NCBI RefSeq assembly: GCF_011382985.1 | Contig: NZ_CP049933.1 | Span: 372,001 to 436,000, forward strand | Reading direction: 5' to 3' | Length of the DNA stretch: 64,000 bases | Origin: Leucobacter coleopterorum | Lineage (GTDB): Bacteria; Actinomycetota; Actinomycetes; Actinomycetales; Microbacteriaceae | Shown here: piece by piece, positions 27,470 to 35,850 of the stretch | Position numbering within the stretch: the stretch's first letter is position 1 | Layout of the letters: every line of letters begins with the position of its first letter | Made by a program: the position numbers and the translations under genes | Notes under the pieces: model-generated | Seen by the model: only the letters and a program-made list of their open reading frames with translations | Told to the model about the DNA's origin: nothing | Database searches by the model: none

Positions 27470-27548
27470 GGGGATGCTTCCTGCTCGGGGGTCCAGTGCC
27501 TTCCCTAATTGCTCGGCACAGCAAGCCACGCCACAACAACATCACCGA

Positions 27549-28145
27549 TCATGCGGCGCAGGTGATCGCGGCGCTCGGGGCCTGGAGATTGACGTCGAAG
27601 AGGTGGCCAAAGGTGTACTGGTTCGCGACCTGGAAGACGCAGTACGAGCTGATAAGCATGTGGACGTCGAGTGCGTCAACGTCCGCGCGGAAAACCCCAC
27701 TCTCGCGGCCCCGCGCCAGAATGTTATCGAGGATCCCGAGTGCGGGTTTGCTTAGCTCCCGCAGAGAATCGATCTGCCGAATAAATCGCCCACGGTGAAT
27801 GTTCTCGATGGCAATAAGCCGAATGAAATTGCTCTGAGACAGGTGGTGATCGTACGTGAGCTCTGCGAGTCGCCGGAGTGCCTCAACTGGCTCAAGATCC
27901 CCAACATCGAGTGCCTGCTCGGCCTCACGAATGCCGCGGTACGACTGCTCGAGCACCGCGAGATACAGCTGTTCTTTGCTGCCAAAGTAGTAGTAGATCA
28001 TTCGCTTGGTGCTGCTACTGCGCCGTGCGATTTCGTCAACCCGTGTGCCGGAGTACCCCGACTCGGCGAAGACTGAGGTTGCCTCGGCAAGAAGCTCGGC
28101 TTTGGTTCGCTCCGCATCGCGCTGTTTCAACCTGGGTTCGTTCAC
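27549..28145 (-). CDS. TetR-family regulator, probable repressor of quinate/shikimate genes
   Basis: 198 residues from GTG 28145 (VNEPRLKQRDAERT). The TetR helix-turn-helix is clear: ATSVFAESGYSGTRVDEIA then RMIYYYFGSKEQLYLAVLE. The C-terminal ligand domain is of the type found next to aromatic degradation genes. A longer frame overlaps the upstream dehydratase gene and is not needed. It starts seven bases after that gene's stop, so it is co-transcribed with it. Two related operator-like palindromes in the dehydratase/dehydrogenase divergent promoter are its likely targets. Confidence 0.87.
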   Translation of the reverse strand: MNEPRLKQRDAERTKAELLAEATSVFAESGYSGTRVDEIARRSSSTKRMIYYYFGSKEQLYLAVLEQSYRGIREAEQALDVGDLEPVEALRRLAELTYDHHLSQSNFIRLIAIENIHRGRFIRQIDSLRELSKPALGILDNILARGRESGVFRADVDALDVHMLISSYCVFQVANQYTFGHLFDVNLQAPSAAITCAA

Positions 28146-28152
28146 ATGGCTA

Positions 28153-29940
28153 TCATTGCCCGTCGGATCGCTGCACCGCAAGCCGAACAGGTGCGTTCGC
28201 GGCACCGTAACCGTCATAGTCGCCAACGCGCTCTACGATCTCGAAGAAGACATCGCCGATCATGGGGGTGTAAAAGTGGATGAACGCGCCGCTCTCATCG
28301 CGGTCGTACAAGAGATCGAGTGCGCGTAGATCTGCGATCAGTTCGGGATCGAGTCCGAAGCGCGCGTCGAGGTCGTCGTAGTAGTTGGCTGGGATTGGTA
28401 AGAACGAGAGCCCACGACCCTTCGCCTGTCGAGCGGTGGCAATTGCATCGCTCACTCGCACGGCCACGTGTCGCGGTTGTAGTGGTGCGGTTGGGGGTGC
28501 GAGGTTCATCGCAAGCCGCACGGCGCCATCTGCCGTGCGCATGACCTGGCTGCGCACGAGCCCCCGTGGCCCGGGCAAATCCGCCGACGGCGCCGCATCG
28601 AGCGCGAGGGCACTCGTGTTGAAGAGCACCGCCTCGTCGAATTCCTGCCAGGGGTACGCGAGGTTAATGTGGTCGATTACTCCCTGCAGGTTGCCCTGGG
28701 CCGTGGGTGATTCTCCTCCCTGAAACTCAACGAGCCACGAGTCCGCCGCCGACTGTGAGTTCCAGTACACCCCTGTGCCATCGGGTGCGGAGACGGCGGG
28801 TAACGGGTATTCGCCCTCGTAGGTGCGCCTAAACGCGGGCGGTGCCCCGATTGCGAGCGCACGTTTCGCGGCGGCCGCGGCGTCCTCGACCACAAACCCG
28901 ACGCCAGCTAGACGAGTGCCGGGGGCGCGGTGCTGCTCATTGAGGATCACGTGCGCGTCGCCGGCTCGCCACAGTCGCACGGGTTTGCTGCGATGGCCCC
29001 CGCCGAAGCTGAAGCCGAGTTTGTTCAGCAGATCCTCGACGGGCGCGAGGTCTTCACCCGCGATCTCAACGAAGTCAAAGGCTCGCGGTGGCTGCGGTAC
29101 GGCGATCTGCAGATCTTCCCAGCCATTGCGCGCTGCGGTGCGGTCGCTGAGCCAGCGCAGCGACCGCAGTGCGTGTGCTGCGGTTCGCTGTACGTCGGTC
29201 TGTCGAAACGTGTCGTTGAACACCTCGAGGGAGAGTGGTCCCCGGTAGCCAGCAAGAAGCACGTGAGAAAGAAATCCAGTGAGGTCAAAGCTGCCTTCGC
29301 CAGGAAACAGTCGATGGTGCCGGCTCCACGACAGCACGTCCATGTCGAAAGCTGGCGCATCTGCGAGCTGTAGGAAAAAGAGCTTGTCGGGTTCGATGGC
29401 CTCGATGCCCGAGGGGTCGTGGCCGCGTGAGAGTACGTGAAAACTGTCGAGGCAGATGCCAAGATTGGCGCGATCGGCGAGTTCGACGATCCTCCATGCG
29501 TCGCGGTAATCGCTCACGTATTTGCCCCACGCGAGTGCCTCGTAGGCGATGCTGATGCCGTACTCTGCGGCCAGATCCGCGAGCCTGCCCAGCTGTTCTG
29601 CTGCGACCTCGGGCTCGGCGACGGTGGCCGTTGCGACGTTGCTGCACAGCAGCATCATGTTTGTGCCGAGTCGCTGCATCACCTCGAACTTCGCCCTGGC
29701 CCGCCGCAGGTTTTCAAGCAGAGTAAGCTCGTCAACTCCCTCGAAATCTCGAAACGGCTGGAAGAGATCGATCCTTAACCCGAGACGGGCACAGAGCGCC
29801 CTGATCTCTTCGGGGGATTCGTAGGCTGCGACGAGGTCGGAGTCCATGATTTCGACTCCGTCGAAGCCCGCTGCGGCGCAGGCGTGGAGTTTTTCTACGA
29901 GCCCGCCCGAGAGGCAAACGGTGGCGATTGAGGTGCGCAT
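28153..29940 (-). CDS. qsuB: 3-dehydroshikimate dehydratase, two-domain (QsuB/QuiC1 type)
   Basis: 595 residues. The N-terminal 270 or so residues are a xylose-isomerase-like TIM barrel (MRTSIATVCLSGGLVEKLHA, GFDGVEIMDSDLVA, ICLDSFHVLSRGHDP) that dehydrates 3-dehydroshikimate to protocatechuate. The remaining part is a vicinal-oxygen-chelate (4-hydroxyphenylpyruvate dioxygenase-like) tandem (FDFVEIAGEDLAPVEDLLN; VIDHINLAYPWQEFDE; FFEIVERVGDYDGYG). This is the architecture of Corynebacterium QsuB and Pseudomonas QuiC1. It is divergent from the dehydrogenase gene and is followed by the TetR gene. Confidence 0.92.
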   Translation of the reverse strand: MRTSIATVCLSGGLVEKLHACAAAGFDGVEIMDSDLVAAYESPEEIRALCARLGLRIDLFQPFRDFEGVDELTLLENLRRARAKFEVMQRLGTNMMLLCSNVATATVAEPEVAAEQLGRLADLAAEYGISIAYEALAWGKYVSDYRDAWRIVELADRANLGICLDSFHVLSRGHDPSGIEAIEPDKLFFLQLADAPAFDMDVLSWSRHHRLFPGEGSFDLTGFLSHVLLAGYRGPLSLEVFNDTFRQTDVQRTAAHALRSLRWLSDRTAARNGWEDLQIAVPQPPRAFDFVEIAGEDLAPVEDLLNKLGFSFGGGHRSKPVRLWRAGDAHVILNEQHRAPGTRLAGVGFVVEDAAAAAKRALAIGAPPAFRRTYEGEYPLPAVSAPDGTGVYWNSQSAADSWLVEFQGGESPTAQGNLQGVIDHINLAYPWQEFDEAVLFNTSALALDAAPSADLPGPRGLVRSQVMRTADGAVRLAMNLAPPTAPLQPRHVAVRVSDAIATARQAKGRGLSFLPIPANYYDDLDARFGLDPELIADLRALDLLYDRDESGAFIHFYTPMIGDVFFEIVERVGDYDGYGAANAPVRLAVQRSDGQ

Positions 29941-29944
29941 GCCG

Positions 29945-29964
29945 TTAATGTACCAAATGGTTAA
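29945..29964. promoter_or_regulatory. TetR-type operator candidate at the qsuB start
   Basis: A palindrome-like site (core ACCA-AA-TGGT flanked by TTAATGT and TAA) lies five bases upstream of the qsuB ATG. It shares TTAATGTAC with the opposite strand of the second site at 30023-30046. Binding by the co-encoded TetR protein is inferred. Confidence 0.55.
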
Positions 29965-29994
29965 TAAACTGTCACGGGCGATTGTGGGCTGCGC

Positions 29995-30023
29995 TTGACA
30001 GTTTGGGTGGCAATACGCAGAAT
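29995..30023 (+). promoter_or_regulatory. Sigma-70-type promoter for the dehydrogenase/permease operon
   Basis: TTGACA at 29995-30000, a 17-bp spacer and CAGAAT at 30018-30023. The TetR-type palindrome begins at the last base of the -10 box, the normal place for repression. Confidence 0.6.
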
Positions 30024-30046
30024 TAACTCACCGGTTAGTACATTAA
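30023..30046. promoter_or_regulatory. TetR-type operator candidate upstream of the dehydrogenase gene
   Basis: A 24-bp imperfect palindrome centred on ACCGGT, with TTAACT and CATTAA ends. Read on the minus strand it matches the site at the qsuB start (TTAATGTAC, then GGT at the same offset). The pair brackets the divergent promoters. Confidence 0.6.
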
Positions 30047-30075
30047 CTTTCGGGTGATTTGGACAAAGGGGTACT

Positions 30076-30963
30076 GTGACGCGAGAGCACGCTTATCTGT
30101 CGGGACTGGTGGGAACAGGCGTTACGCCGTCGCTCACACCCCTGTTGCACATGGCTGAGGGGCGTGCCCAGGGCCTACAGTACGTGTACCGCCCGATCGA
30201 CCTGACTGCGCTCGAACTTGATCCCCAAGATCTTCGACAGGTGCTCAACTGGGCAGAGATGCTCGGGTTCGATGCGCTCAACATTACCCACCCATGCAAA
30301 CGTGATGTCATTCAGTTTCTCGACGACGTTGATCCGGTTGCCAAAGCCCTTGGAGCGGTCAATACCGTGTTACTCACGGCGGAGGGCCGGATCGGCTACA
30401 ACACTGACACGACCGGGTTTGAGCGCGCATTTCGCACGGGGCTGTCGGGTGCGGCAATCGATCACGTGGTGATGCTGGGGGCGGGTGGCGCAGGATCAGC
30501 CGTGGGAGACGCTCTGCTTCGCATCGGCGTTGCACACCTGACGATCATCGACCTCGATCGCGAGCGTGCAGACGATGTCGCGGTGAGTCTCGCTGGCCGC
30601 CACGCGGCAACGGTGCACAGCGGGGGATTCGACGATCTCGAGGTGGCGCTGTCGAGCAGCGAGGGGATCGTGCAGTGCACACCGATCGGTATGCATCACC
30701 ACCCGGGTACCCCATTCGATGTTGCAATGCTGCGGCCCGAGCACTGGGTTGCCGACATCGTTTACCGACCCCTTGAGACAGAACTGCTGCGTGCAGCACG
30801 CGCCAAGGGCTGCCGCACCATGCACGGCGGGCTCATGGCGGTGGCTCAGGCAGCCGATACATTTCAGTTGGTCACCGGGCGCGATCCCGATCTTAAACGT
30901 ATGCAAGCACACTTCCAAAGCCTCGTCGACGGCGACGAGGTAAACCCAGAAAGGTACCAGTAA
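30076..30963 (+). CDS. aroE: Shikimate/quinate dehydrogenase family (catabolic, probably NAD-dependent)
   Basis: 295 residues, AroE fold. The catalytic Lys is in NITHPCKRDVIQFLDD, the Asp in YNTDTTGFERAF, and the dinucleotide loop is LGAGGAGSAV. After the second beta strand the sequence reads IIDLDRERADD: an acidic residue in place of the Asn-Arg-Thr basic patch of biosynthetic NADP enzymes, which favours NAD as in catabolic quinate/shikimate dehydrogenases. GTG start behind AAAGGGG. It is divergent from qsuB and coupled to an MHS permease, so it oxidises imported shikimate and/or quinate to the 3-dehydro acid. Confidence 0.88.
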   Translation: MTREHAYLSGLVGTGVTPSLTPLLHMAEGRAQGLQYVYRPIDLTALELDPQDLRQVLNWAEMLGFDALNITHPCKRDVIQFLDDVDPVAKALGAVNTVLLTAEGRIGYNTDTTGFERAFRTGLSGAAIDHVVMLGAGGAGSAVGDALLRIGVAHLTIIDLDRERADDVAVSLAGRHAATVHSGGFDDLEVALSSSEGIVQCTPIGMHHHPGTPFDVAMLRPEHWVADIVYRPLETELLRAARAKGCRTMHGGLMAVAQAADTFQLVTGRDPDLKRMQAHFQSLVDGDEVNPERYQ

Positions 30964-32279
30964 TGTCAGCCACCACAGCAGCCACCGAGGTGAAAAAGAC
31001 CCCGGCGAAAGCGGCGCTCGCGAGCTTCATGGGGAGCGCGGTCGAGTATTACGATTTTTTCATCTTCGGAACCGCATCAGCGTTGATCTTCCCGCATATC
31101 TTCTTCCCCGACGGCGATCAAGCCTCACTCGTGATGTCGCTCGCCACCTTTGGCTTCGCCTACATCGCGCGCCCGGTTGGCGCGGTGATCCTGGGACACT
31201 ACGGCGACAGGATCGGACGCCAGCGAGTTCTGATGTTCACACTGGTGCTCATGGGTATCGCAACCTTTGTAATTGGATGCCTGCCGACCTTCGGACAGAT
31301 TGGCTGGTTCGCGCCTGCCCTCTTGGTGCTCTGTCGATTAATGCAGGGTCTTTCCGCAGCAGGCGAGCAAGCTGGCGCCTCCTCGATGACGCTCGAGCAC
31401 GCGCCAGACAATCGGCGCTCGTTCTTCACATCCTGGACGCTGTCGGGTACGCAGGGTGGCCAGATTCTCGCGGCCATGGTCTTTTTGCCGGTCACGCTGC
31501 TTGCCGATGACAACCCGTTCAAATACGAATGGGCGTGGCGTTTTCCGTTCTGGTTGAGTGCCGTGGTGGTGCTCGTTACGTTCTACATTCGTAAGACACT
31601 GCACGAACCGCCCACCTTCCAGGAGGCCAAGGCCCAGGGCGACATCGCGAAGATCCCGCTTATCCCGCTCATGCGCGACCACTGGCGCGACGTGCTTCGC
31701 GTTATTTTGTGCGCGTTCATTGCCGCAGTGTCAACGGTATTTGGCAACCTTGCCATCGCTTACGGTGTAGTCGTTGGACTCCCGCAGAGCATGACCCTGT
31801 GGCTGGTCGTCGTTGCAAACATCGTTGCACTCGGTACGCAGCCGCTCTTCGCGATGCTCGCCGACAGGATCGGACGCAAGCCCGTGTTTATCTATGGTGC
31901 GATCTCGTCGGCGATCTTTATGCCCTTCTACATGCTGTCGATGTCGTCGGGCAGCGCGTTGCTGACATTTGGTCTCGCGATCCTCACCTTCTCGTGCGGA
32001 TACGCGGCAGCAAACGCCGTCTGGCCGTCGTTCTATGGTGAGATGTTTAGCGCGCGAGTGCGGTTCTCTGGCCTGGCAATCGGCACCCAGATTGGCTTCC
32101 TGATGGCAGGCTTTGCGCCCTCAATCGTGGCAGCGCTTGGCGGAGTCCAAGATGGTGGATGGGTTGTCATCTCGGTCTTTACTGGCGTGATCTGCCTCAT
32201 CGCTGCGCTTGCCGCCTTCACTGCGCGTGAGACCAAGGATGTGCCCACCAAAACCCTGGGCATCAAGATCGTAGCCTAA
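30963..32279 (+). CDS. MHS-family permease, shikimate transporter-like
   Basis: 438-residue, 12-helix major facilitator. TM1 block GSAVEYYDFFIFGTASALIF and loop GHYGDRIGRQR are typical of the ShiA/ProP branch. The ATG overlaps the dehydrogenase stop by one base, so transport and oxidation are coupled. Import of shikimate or quinate with protons is inferred from context. A palindromic repeat lies 22 bp after the stop and may end the transcript. Confidence 0.87.
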   Translation: MSATTAATEVKKTPAKAALASFMGSAVEYYDFFIFGTASALIFPHIFFPDGDQASLVMSLATFGFAYIARPVGAVILGHYGDRIGRQRVLMFTLVLMGIATFVIGCLPTFGQIGWFAPALLVLCRLMQGLSAAGEQAGASSMTLEHAPDNRRSFFTSWTLSGTQGGQILAAMVFLPVTLLADDNPFKYEWAWRFPFWLSAVVVLVTFYIRKTLHEPPTFQEAKAQGDIAKIPLIPLMRDHWRDVLRVILCAFIAAVSTVFGNLAIAYGVVVGLPQSMTLWLVVVANIVALGTQPLFAMLADRIGRKPVFIYGAISSAIFMPFYMLSMSSGSALLTFGLAILTFSCGYAAANAVWPSFYGEMFSARVRFSGLAIGTQIGFLMAGFAPSIVAALGGVQDGGWVVISVFTGVICLIAALAAFTARETKDVPTKTLGIKIVA

Positions 32280-32301
32280 CGAGCACAAGACGCTTGTGTT
32301 C

Positions 32302-32360
32302 GCGAGAGCTCACTTTTGCATGAAATCGCTGAGAGAAAACATGCAAAAGTGAGCTCTCGC
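32302..32360. repeat. Palindromic repeat, copy 1
   Basis: Perfect 21-bp inverted arms (GCGAGAGCTCACTTTTGCAT plus G, and its complement) around a 17-base loop. The same core GAGAGCTCACTTTTRCATG recurs at 37611 and 50505. It lies between the permease stop and the clpB promoter; it could terminate the upstream transcript, though no T-run follows. Confidence 0.8.
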
Positions 32361-32459
32361 TTGCATTCATTTGGGTCGAGCGGCCGTGTGGCTGACATGG
32401 CACTGGCTTCCTCTCCACGGTAAAACTGCGGCTAGCGTAAATAGTCTCCTTTCAGTAAA

Positions 32460-32480
32460 CTTGAGTCATATTCACTCAAG
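32460..32480. promoter_or_regulatory. HAIR element (HspR operator) upstream of clpB
   Basis: CTTGAGT-N7-ACTCAAG, an exact match to the HspR-associated inverted repeat that controls dnaK and clpB in actinobacteria. It lies 25 bases upstream of the clpB start codon. Confidence 0.93.
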
Positions 32481-32504
32481 TTTGCGACACAAGAGAGGAT
32501 GCAC

Positions 32505-34730
32505 ATGCAGGCAAATTGGCAGCCCGCCCCCGAGGGTGGCGAGCAGAGCGCGCTTGAGCAGTTCGGCGTGAACCTCACCGAGGTTGCGCGATCCGGCAAG
32601 CTCGATCCGGTCATTGGCCGTGACTCCGAAATTCGACGTGTGAGCCAGGTGCTCACGCGCCGCACAAAAAACAACCCCGTGTTGATCGGTGAACCCGGCG
32701 TCGGTAAAACCGCCGTTGTCGAGGGGCTCGCGCAGCGAATCGTTGCGGGTGACGTCGCCGAGTCACTGAAAGACAAAGAGCTGATCTCGCTCGATATTTC
32801 TGCGCTGATCGCCGGTGCGAAGTATCGCGGCGAATTCGAGGAGCGCATGAAGGCGGTGCTTCAGGAGATTAAGGATTCTGACGGCAAGTTCATCACCTTC
32901 ATCGATGAACTGCACACCCTGATGGGTGCTGGCGGTGGTGAGTCTTCGGTGGCGGCCTCGCAGATGCTGAAGCCGATGCTCGCGCGCGGCGAACTGCGGC
33001 TTATCGGCGCGACGACACTCGACGAGTACCGCGAGTACATCGAAAAAGACGCTGCGCTTGAGCGTCGCTTTCAGCAGGTTTACGTCGGTGAGCCGAGTGT
33101 TGAAGACACGGTGGCAATCCTGCGCGGACTGAAAGAGCGGTACGAAGCGCACCACAAAGTGACGATCGCCGACTCCGCCCTGGTGGCCGCCGCGGCGCTG
33201 TCTGACCGCTACATCACGGCGCGTCAGCTGCCCGACAAAGCGATCGACCTGATCGACGAGGCCGCTTCGCGGCTGCGCATGGAGATCGACTCGGCCCCGA
33301 TGGAGATCGATGAGTTGCGGCGCGCGGTGGATCGGCTGAAGCTCGAAGAGCTCGCGCTGAAAAAAGAGAAAGACGACGCCTCGAAGCAGCGCCTCGCAAA
33401 GCTGCGCGAAGATCTGTCGGTGCGTCAGGTCGAACTTGACGTGCTTGAAGATCGGTGGGAGCGTGAGCGTGCCTCACTGAACCGGGTGGGTGAGCTTCGC
33501 GAGAAGCTCGACCAAATGCGCATTGATGCTGAGCGCGCGCAGCGCGAGGGCAACCTTGAGCGCGCCTCGAAACTGCTCTACGGTGAGATCCCGGTGATCG
33601 AAAAGCAACTGGCCGAGGCCGAGCGCGCTGAGCTGTCGGAAGAGATCGACGGAGAGCCGCGCATGGTCAATGACCAGGTAACCGACGAAGAGATCGCCAG
33701 TGTGGTCGCTGCCTGGACCGGCATCCCAGTCGGGCGACTGCTGCAGGGTGAGACCGAAAAACTGCTCGCCCTTGAGGGCGAGTTGGGCAAGCGCCTGGTC
33801 GGCCAGAGCGAGGCTGTTCGCGCGGTGTCTGACGCCGTGCGGCGCACTCGTGCAGGCATAGCGGACCCGAACCGGCCGACCGGTTCCTTCCTGTTTCTTG
33901 GCCCAACCGGTGTCGGCAAGACCGAGCTCGCGAAGGCGCTCGCCATGTTCTTATTTGACGACGAGCACGCCATGGTGCGCATCGACATGTCGGAGTATGG
34001 CGAGAAGCACTCTGTGTCGCGCCTCGTGGGTGCGCCCCCGGGCTATGTCGGCTACGAACAGGGTGGTCAGCTGACCGAGGCTGTGCGGCGGCGCCCGTAC
34101 TCGGTGGTGCTGCTCGACGAGGTCGAAAAAGCGCACCCCGAGGTCTTCGATGTGCTGCTGCAGGTGCTCGACGATGGACGGTTGACGGACGGCCAGGGCC
34201 GCACGGTTGACTTCCGCAACGTGATCCTGATCCTCACCTCGAACCTTGGCAGCCAGTACCTCATTGACCCCGACTTGAGCTGGGCTGAGAAGGAGGGAGC
34301 CGTGCAAGAAACAGTGCGGCGTGCGTTCAAGCCCGAGTTCATTAACCGGCTCGACGAGATGGTCATCTTTCACCCGCTCTCAGAAGAGAACCTGGCACAG
34401 ATTGTCGAGCTGTCGATCGACCGGCTGCAGTCACGGCTCGCGGATCGTCGCCTCACTGTTGGAGTCACCCCTGCATCACGCACCTGGCTCGCTTCGCGTG
34501 GTTATGACCCTATCTACGGTGCACGGCCGCTGCGCCGCCTCATGCAGCGCGAGATCGACGATCGGCTCGCTCGGGCGATCCTCTCGGGCGAGGTGCACGA
34601 TGGTGACGCCGTGCGGGTTGATGTGGCGAGTGACGGTTCGGCGCTGACCCTTGAGGCCCTGCACGCCCCGAAACCGGGGTTCCCGGGTGACCCAGACGAG
34701 GTGATTGAGGCAGAGTTGCTTGACGAGTAG
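32505..34730 (+). CDS. clpB: ClpB-type AAA+ disaggregase lacking the N-terminal Clp_N domain
   Basis: 741 residues. The first AAA module has [15 protein letters not shown] and [10 protein letters not shown]; a coiled-coil middle domain (about 270-400, Arg/Glu/Leu-rich) identifies ClpB over ClpA/C; the second AAA module has [14 protein letters not shown] and [13 protein letters not shown], followed by the D2-small domain. With DnaK it resolubilises aggregated proteins. The usual 140-residue Clp_N repeat domain is absent. ATG 32505 is chosen because AGAGAGG sits six bases upstream; ATG 32499 is too close to it. A HAIR operator in front implies HspR repression relieved by heat. Confidence 0.92.
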   Translation: MQANWQPAPEGGEQSALEQFGVNLTEVARSGKLDPVIGRDSEIRRVSQVLTRRTKNNPVLIGEPGVGKTAVVEGLAQRIVAGDVAESLKDKELISLDISALIAGAKYRGEFEERMKAVLQEIKDSDGKFITFIDELHTLMGAGGGESSVAASQMLKPMLARGELRLIGATTLDEYREYIEKDAALERRFQQVYVGEPSVEDTVAILRGLKERYEAHHKVTIADSALVAAAALSDRYITARQLPDKAIDLIDEAASRLRMEIDSAPMEIDELRRAVDRLKLEELALKKEKDDASKQRLAKLREDLSVRQVELDVLEDRWERERASLNRVGELREKLDQMRIDAERAQREGNLERASKLLYGEIPVIEKQLAEAERAELSEEIDGEPRMVNDQVTDEEIASVVAAWTGIPVGRLLQGETEKLLALEGELGKRLVGQSEAVRAVSDAVRRTRAGIADPNRPTGSFLFLGPTGVGKTELAKALAMFLFDDEHAMVRIDMSEYGEKHSVSRLVGAPPGYVGYEQGGQLTEAVRRRPYSVVLLDEVEKAHPEVFDVLLQVLDDGRLTDGQGRTVDFRNVILILTSNLGSQYLIDPDLSWAEKEGAVQETVRRAFKPEFINRLDEMVIFHPLSEENLAQIVELSIDRLQSRLADRRLTVGVTPASRTWLASRGYDPIYGARPLRRLMQREIDDRLARAILSGEVHDGDAVRVDVASDGSALTLEALHAPKPGFPGDPDEVIEAELLDE

Positions 34731-34738
34731 GTAGGCGG

Positions 34739-34784
34739 GGTGCTCCCTTGCGAGCGGGGATGCCCCAGCTCGCAAGGGAGCACC
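34739..34784. terminator. Long hairpin downstream of clpB
   Basis: Perfect 17-bp arms (GGTGCTCCCTTGCGAGC and complement) with a 12-base loop, beginning eight bases after the clpB stop. Strong terminator-like structure without a following T-run. Confidence 0.65.
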
Positions 34785-35151
34785 TGGGTTATCCTCGCTA
34801 GAAGATTCGGATCATGGGTGGTTTGTGAAATCCCACGTCCTTTGCACGGCAACGGGTTCACGGAACGCCTGACCCGGGTCTTTACCGCGTGTCCACTGAA
34901 CGGGGTAAAGGCCCTTCCATCCTTGTAAAAGATCGGAACTCAAACCAGGCCAATTCACACTGCGGTTTTCGTCGCGTCGAACGCTACCAGCCAGCCGGGA
35001 ATGTGGTTGCGGTGGCCCGTCCCTTCTCTTTGTTGATGCCGCCGAGGTCGGCCGGGTGCGGTACGCGGCACCGGTGCAAGTAGTTGTAGACCTGCACGGG
35101 ATCGGTGCGAGCGACATCGCAGCCGAGATTACAGAGGGGTGGTGAGTTGCG
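34785..35151. other. Gene-free stretch with a possible regulator-gene remnant
   Basis: No intact ORF with recognisable homology. A short open stretch ending at TGA 35143-35145 reads RYAAPVQVVVDLHGIGASD, which loosely resembles the C-terminal tail of AbiEi-like winged-helix antitoxins. The preceding 200 bases give no consistent frame. Together with the decayed Fic gene it suggests a degraded accessory locus; the identification is weak. Confidence 0.25.
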
Positions 35152-35778
35152 GTGAGTAAAAACGACATGTGGGGTACTTGGGGTGTGGGATCGCACCCGC
35201 ATCCACTTCGAACGCATTCCCAGCGCCCCAACTGACCGTGCCCTCTACCGCTTCGAGCGGTCATTGCCCGAGTTTGTCTGGAACGCTGCAGCGCTAGAAG
35301 GGAACACGTTCACCCTGCCTCAGGTGCAAATACTGCTTGATGGTGTCAGCGTTGGGGGTAAGCGAATTGAAGAGGCCGATCAGATCCTTGCCTTGCGGGC
35401 GGGCATCCAGTTCATGATGCTGCGGGTCCGTGAAGGAGCGTTCGAACTCAACAAAGCGGTCACCGACCAAGTGCATTCGCTGGTCGCGCGACATGAGGCC
35501 ATCGCATCTGGTGTGTTTCGTGGCGAGGGTGTGGTTGATGGCGATGACCCCGGACCCTCGCGTACTTCTGCTCTGCAACGAGATCGCAGTTCTATTTTGA
35601 CGGCAATAAACGCACAGCCCGCATCATGATGGTTGGTGAACTGATGCAACACGGTTACGAATCCGTGAGTGTGCCGTACGCGCGGCAGCTCGAGTTTAAC
35701 GAGGCCCTAGACGTCTTGTTTCGCGCGGATGATGCAACCGAATTGATGGTGTTTCTCACCACTTGTGTGACGCGATAA
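35152..35778 (+). pseudogene. Fic-family protein, internally deleted and frameshifted
   Basis: The N-terminal part (from about 35183: RTRIHFERIPSAPTDRALYR, ALEGNTFTLPQVQILLDG, HEAIASGVFRGEG) is typical of Fic/DOC-family N-termini. The Fic core (FCSATRSQFYFDGNKRTAR to LTTCVTR, stop 35778) is in another frame. Between them roughly 50-80 residues of the usual fold are missing, and the core frame has a stop at 35545, so a one-base correction does not repair it. The motif has Gln where active Fic enzymes have the catalytic His. The N-terminal start may be GTG 35152 with a further shift, or GTG 35183. Confidence 0.7.
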
Positions 35779-35850
35779 ACGTAATAGAAGTTCCGCGATT
35801 TCGCAGAGGTGTTAGCGTGCTTGATACCCACCGAAACAGAGGAGCGCACC

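Noticed and set aside
32302..32360. Palindromic repeats as a CRISPR array or IS ends
   Set aside because: The three copies are 5-13 kb apart, have no spacer structure, and no cas gene or transposase lies near them.
35809..35850. Upstream ATG of the aldo/keto reductase as start
   Set aside because: The extra 14 residues lack conservation, and a good ribosome-binding site fits the ATG at 35851.
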